From assembly GCA_945875225.1 (NCBI GenBank), contig CAMCJY010000012.1:1-15500 (forward strand): a stretch of 15,500 nt of DNA, in the 5' to 3' direction. The notes beneath the pieces are model-generated. The model did no database searches. It was not told the origin of the DNA and worked only from the letters and a program-made list of their open reading frames with translations. The position numbers and the translations under genes are program-made. This DNA is from Comamonas sp. lk. GTDB taxonomy: Bacteria > Pseudomonadota > Gammaproteobacteria > Burkholderiales > Burkholderiaceae_C. Positions 14,319-15,500 of the stretch are shown here, in pieces. How positions within the stretch are numbered: position 1 is the stretch's first letter; every line of letters begins with the position of its first letter.

Positions 14319-15500
14319 GCGCCGCAAGCTATACCGGTGGGCGCTGGGGCTCGATGTACTTGTGGTTGGCCTTTGCCTTGCTGATGCTGGTCATGCCCCG
14401 TGTCTTTGACAGCGGCTTGTCCATCACCATGCTGTCGCAAATGGGCATCGCCATCATTGCCTGTTTGTCCTACAACATGCTGCTGGGGCAGGGTGGCATG
14501 CTCAGTTTCGGCCATGCCGTGTACACCGGCCTGGGCGCGTTTGTTGCCATCCATGCGCTCAATGCCTGGTGCGCCGCCAGCCCAGCGCTGCCGGTGTCGC
14601 TGGTGCCCTTGGTGGGCGGAGTCGCGGGCATGGGTTTTGCGGTGCTGTTCGGCTATGTGACCACGCGCAAATCCGGCACGACTTTTGCCATGATTACCCT
14701 GGGCCTGGCCGAACTGGTGTTCGCCATGTCCCTGATGGTGCCGGAGTTTTTCGGCGGGGAGGGCGGGGTGTCGGGCAACCGGGTGGTGGGTGCGCCTGTG
14801 CTGGGCATTAGCTACGGGCCGGCCGAGCAGGTGTATTACCTGATCGCCTTGTACACCTTGGTTTGCGTGGTCTTGATGTACGCCTTCACGCAAACCCCCT
14901 TGGGTCGCTTGCTTAACGCGGTGCGCGACAACCCGGAGCGGGTGGAATTTATCGGCTACAACCCCCAGCGCATCCGCTACACCGCCTTCATCATTGCCGG
15001 ATTTTTCGCCGGTATATCGGGCGGCCTGGGGGCTTTGAATTTTGAAATTGTCAATGCTGAGGTCGTGGGCGCAGCCCGTTCCGGCGCCTATCTCCTGTTT
15101 ACGTTTTTAGGCGGCGCTACTTTCTTCTTCGGTCCCATCCTGGGCGCGGTACTGATGGTGCTGGCCTTTGTCATGCTCAGCGAGCTGACCAAGGCCTGGT
15201 TGCTCTACCTGGGCGCGGTGTTTATGTTGATGGTGATGTATGCCCCGGGCGGGTTGGCCAGCCTGATTATGCTCAATCTGCGTGTGGCCCGCCAAGGCAA
15301 AGTGCGCGTGTTGCTGCCGGTCTATGGTCTGCTGAGCGCAAGCAGTGTGGTGTGTGGTCTAGGTTTTTCTGCATTGGTGGAAATGGTGTACCACCGTCAA
15401 CTCGATGCCGCAATGGGCCCGGTGCTCCGTTTCTTAGGCATGGCTTTGGACACGTCCTCTGCCGTGCATTGGTCTGGCTTGCTGGTCTATCTGGCCCTTG
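14315..15500 (+). CDS. livM: branched-chain amino acid-type ABC transporter permease, LivM family (partial, runs off window)
   Basis: Starts at ATG 14315, overlapping the livH stop by 4 bases (ATGA), with AAGG just upstream. It is open with no stop to the end of the window, so 395 residues are visible and the C-terminus is missing. Features: an early membrane segment (YLWLAFALLMLVMP), then MGIAIIACLSYNMLLGQGGMLSFGHAVYTGLGAF, the standard LivM pattern, and GYVTTRKSGTTFAMITLGLAEL. The ATPase-docking loop is TPLGRLLNAVRDNPERVEFIGYNPQRIRY (about 195-223), and the late part includes FLGGATFFFGPILGAVLMV and MYAPGGLASLIM. It pairs with LivH to form the translocation pore. The visible length already exceeds a short LivM and has a C-terminal hydrophobic extension after about residue 325. 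ATPase genes (livG, livF) are expected downstream but are not seen. Confidence 0.92.
   Translation, partial: MSAASYTGGRWGSMYLWLAFALLMLVMPRVFDSGLSITMLSQMGIAIIACLSYNMLLGQGGMLSFGHAVYTGLGAFVAIHALNAWCAASPALPVSLVPLVGGVAGMGFAVLFGYVTTRKSGTTFAMITLGLAELVFAMSLMVPEFFGGEGGVSGNRVVGAPVLGISYGPAEQVYYLIALYTLVCVVLMYAFTQTPLGRLLNAVRDNPERVEFIGYNPQRIRYTAFIIAGFFAGISGGLGALNFEIVNAEVVGAARSGAYLLFTFLGGATFFFGPILGAVLMVLAFVMLSELTKAWLLYLGAVFMLMVMYAPGGLASLIMLNLRVARQGKVRVLLPVYGLLSASSVVCGLGFSALVEMVYHRQLDAAMGPVLRFLGMALDTSSAVHWSGLLVYLAL

Noticed and set aside
1..15500. CRISPR arrays, tRNA/rRNA genes, insertion sequences, toxin-antitoxin or defence genes
   Set aside because: Looked for on both strands; no spaced direct repeats, T-loop/anticodon patterns, transposase motifs or defence-domain signatures were seen.

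Overview
The window looks like chromosomal DNA from a GC-rich betaproteobacterium, most likely Burkholderiales, family Comamonadaceae (Rhodoferax, Polaromonas or Limnohabitans type). The inference rests on the protein character of the purL product, the DmdB-like acyl-CoA ligase and the branched-chain-amino-acid-type ABC transporter, and on the run selO-msrB-yciB-bolA-ppiC. No database search was possible, so the genus is not claimed.

Layout. (1) 1-67: possibly the first codons of a gene leaving the window on the minus strand. (2) 68-4990, plus strand: a leader with two perfect stem-loops, then purL (purine synthesis), then a small membrane protein of the DUF1624 acyltransferase-like family starting 3 bases after the purL stop. 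(3) 4991-6347: an island-like stretch at the point where two operons converge. It holds about 460 bases in which I recognise nothing, then an AT-rich, minus-strand SAM methyltransferase unlike its neighbours in base composition. (4) 6348-10019, minus strand, read from high to low coordinates: selO, msrB, yciB, bolA, ppiC. Two of the junctions are 4-base ATGA overlaps. The set has a redox, iron-sulfur and envelope-stress flavour. (5) 10020-10139: a short divergent intergenic region with an inverted repeat. (6) 10140-11768, plus strand: an acyl-CoA ligase with a convincing intrinsic terminator behind it. (7) 11769-15500, plus strand: an ABC importer of the branched-chain amino acid class. It comprises the periplasmic binding protein, an intergenic stem-loop, permease LivH, and permease LivM, which overlaps LivH by 4 bases and runs off the window end. 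The ATPase genes are not in view and probably lie downstream.

Most of the window is ordinary housekeeping and transport content. I found no CRISPR array, rRNA, tRNA, complete insertion sequence or defence system. The parts most worth a second look are the low-GC methyltransferase island, the exact palindrome upstream of the binding-protein gene, the stem-loop between the binding protein and permease genes, and the selO-msrB pairing, in which SelO carries a C-terminal cysteine where animal SelO has selenocysteine.
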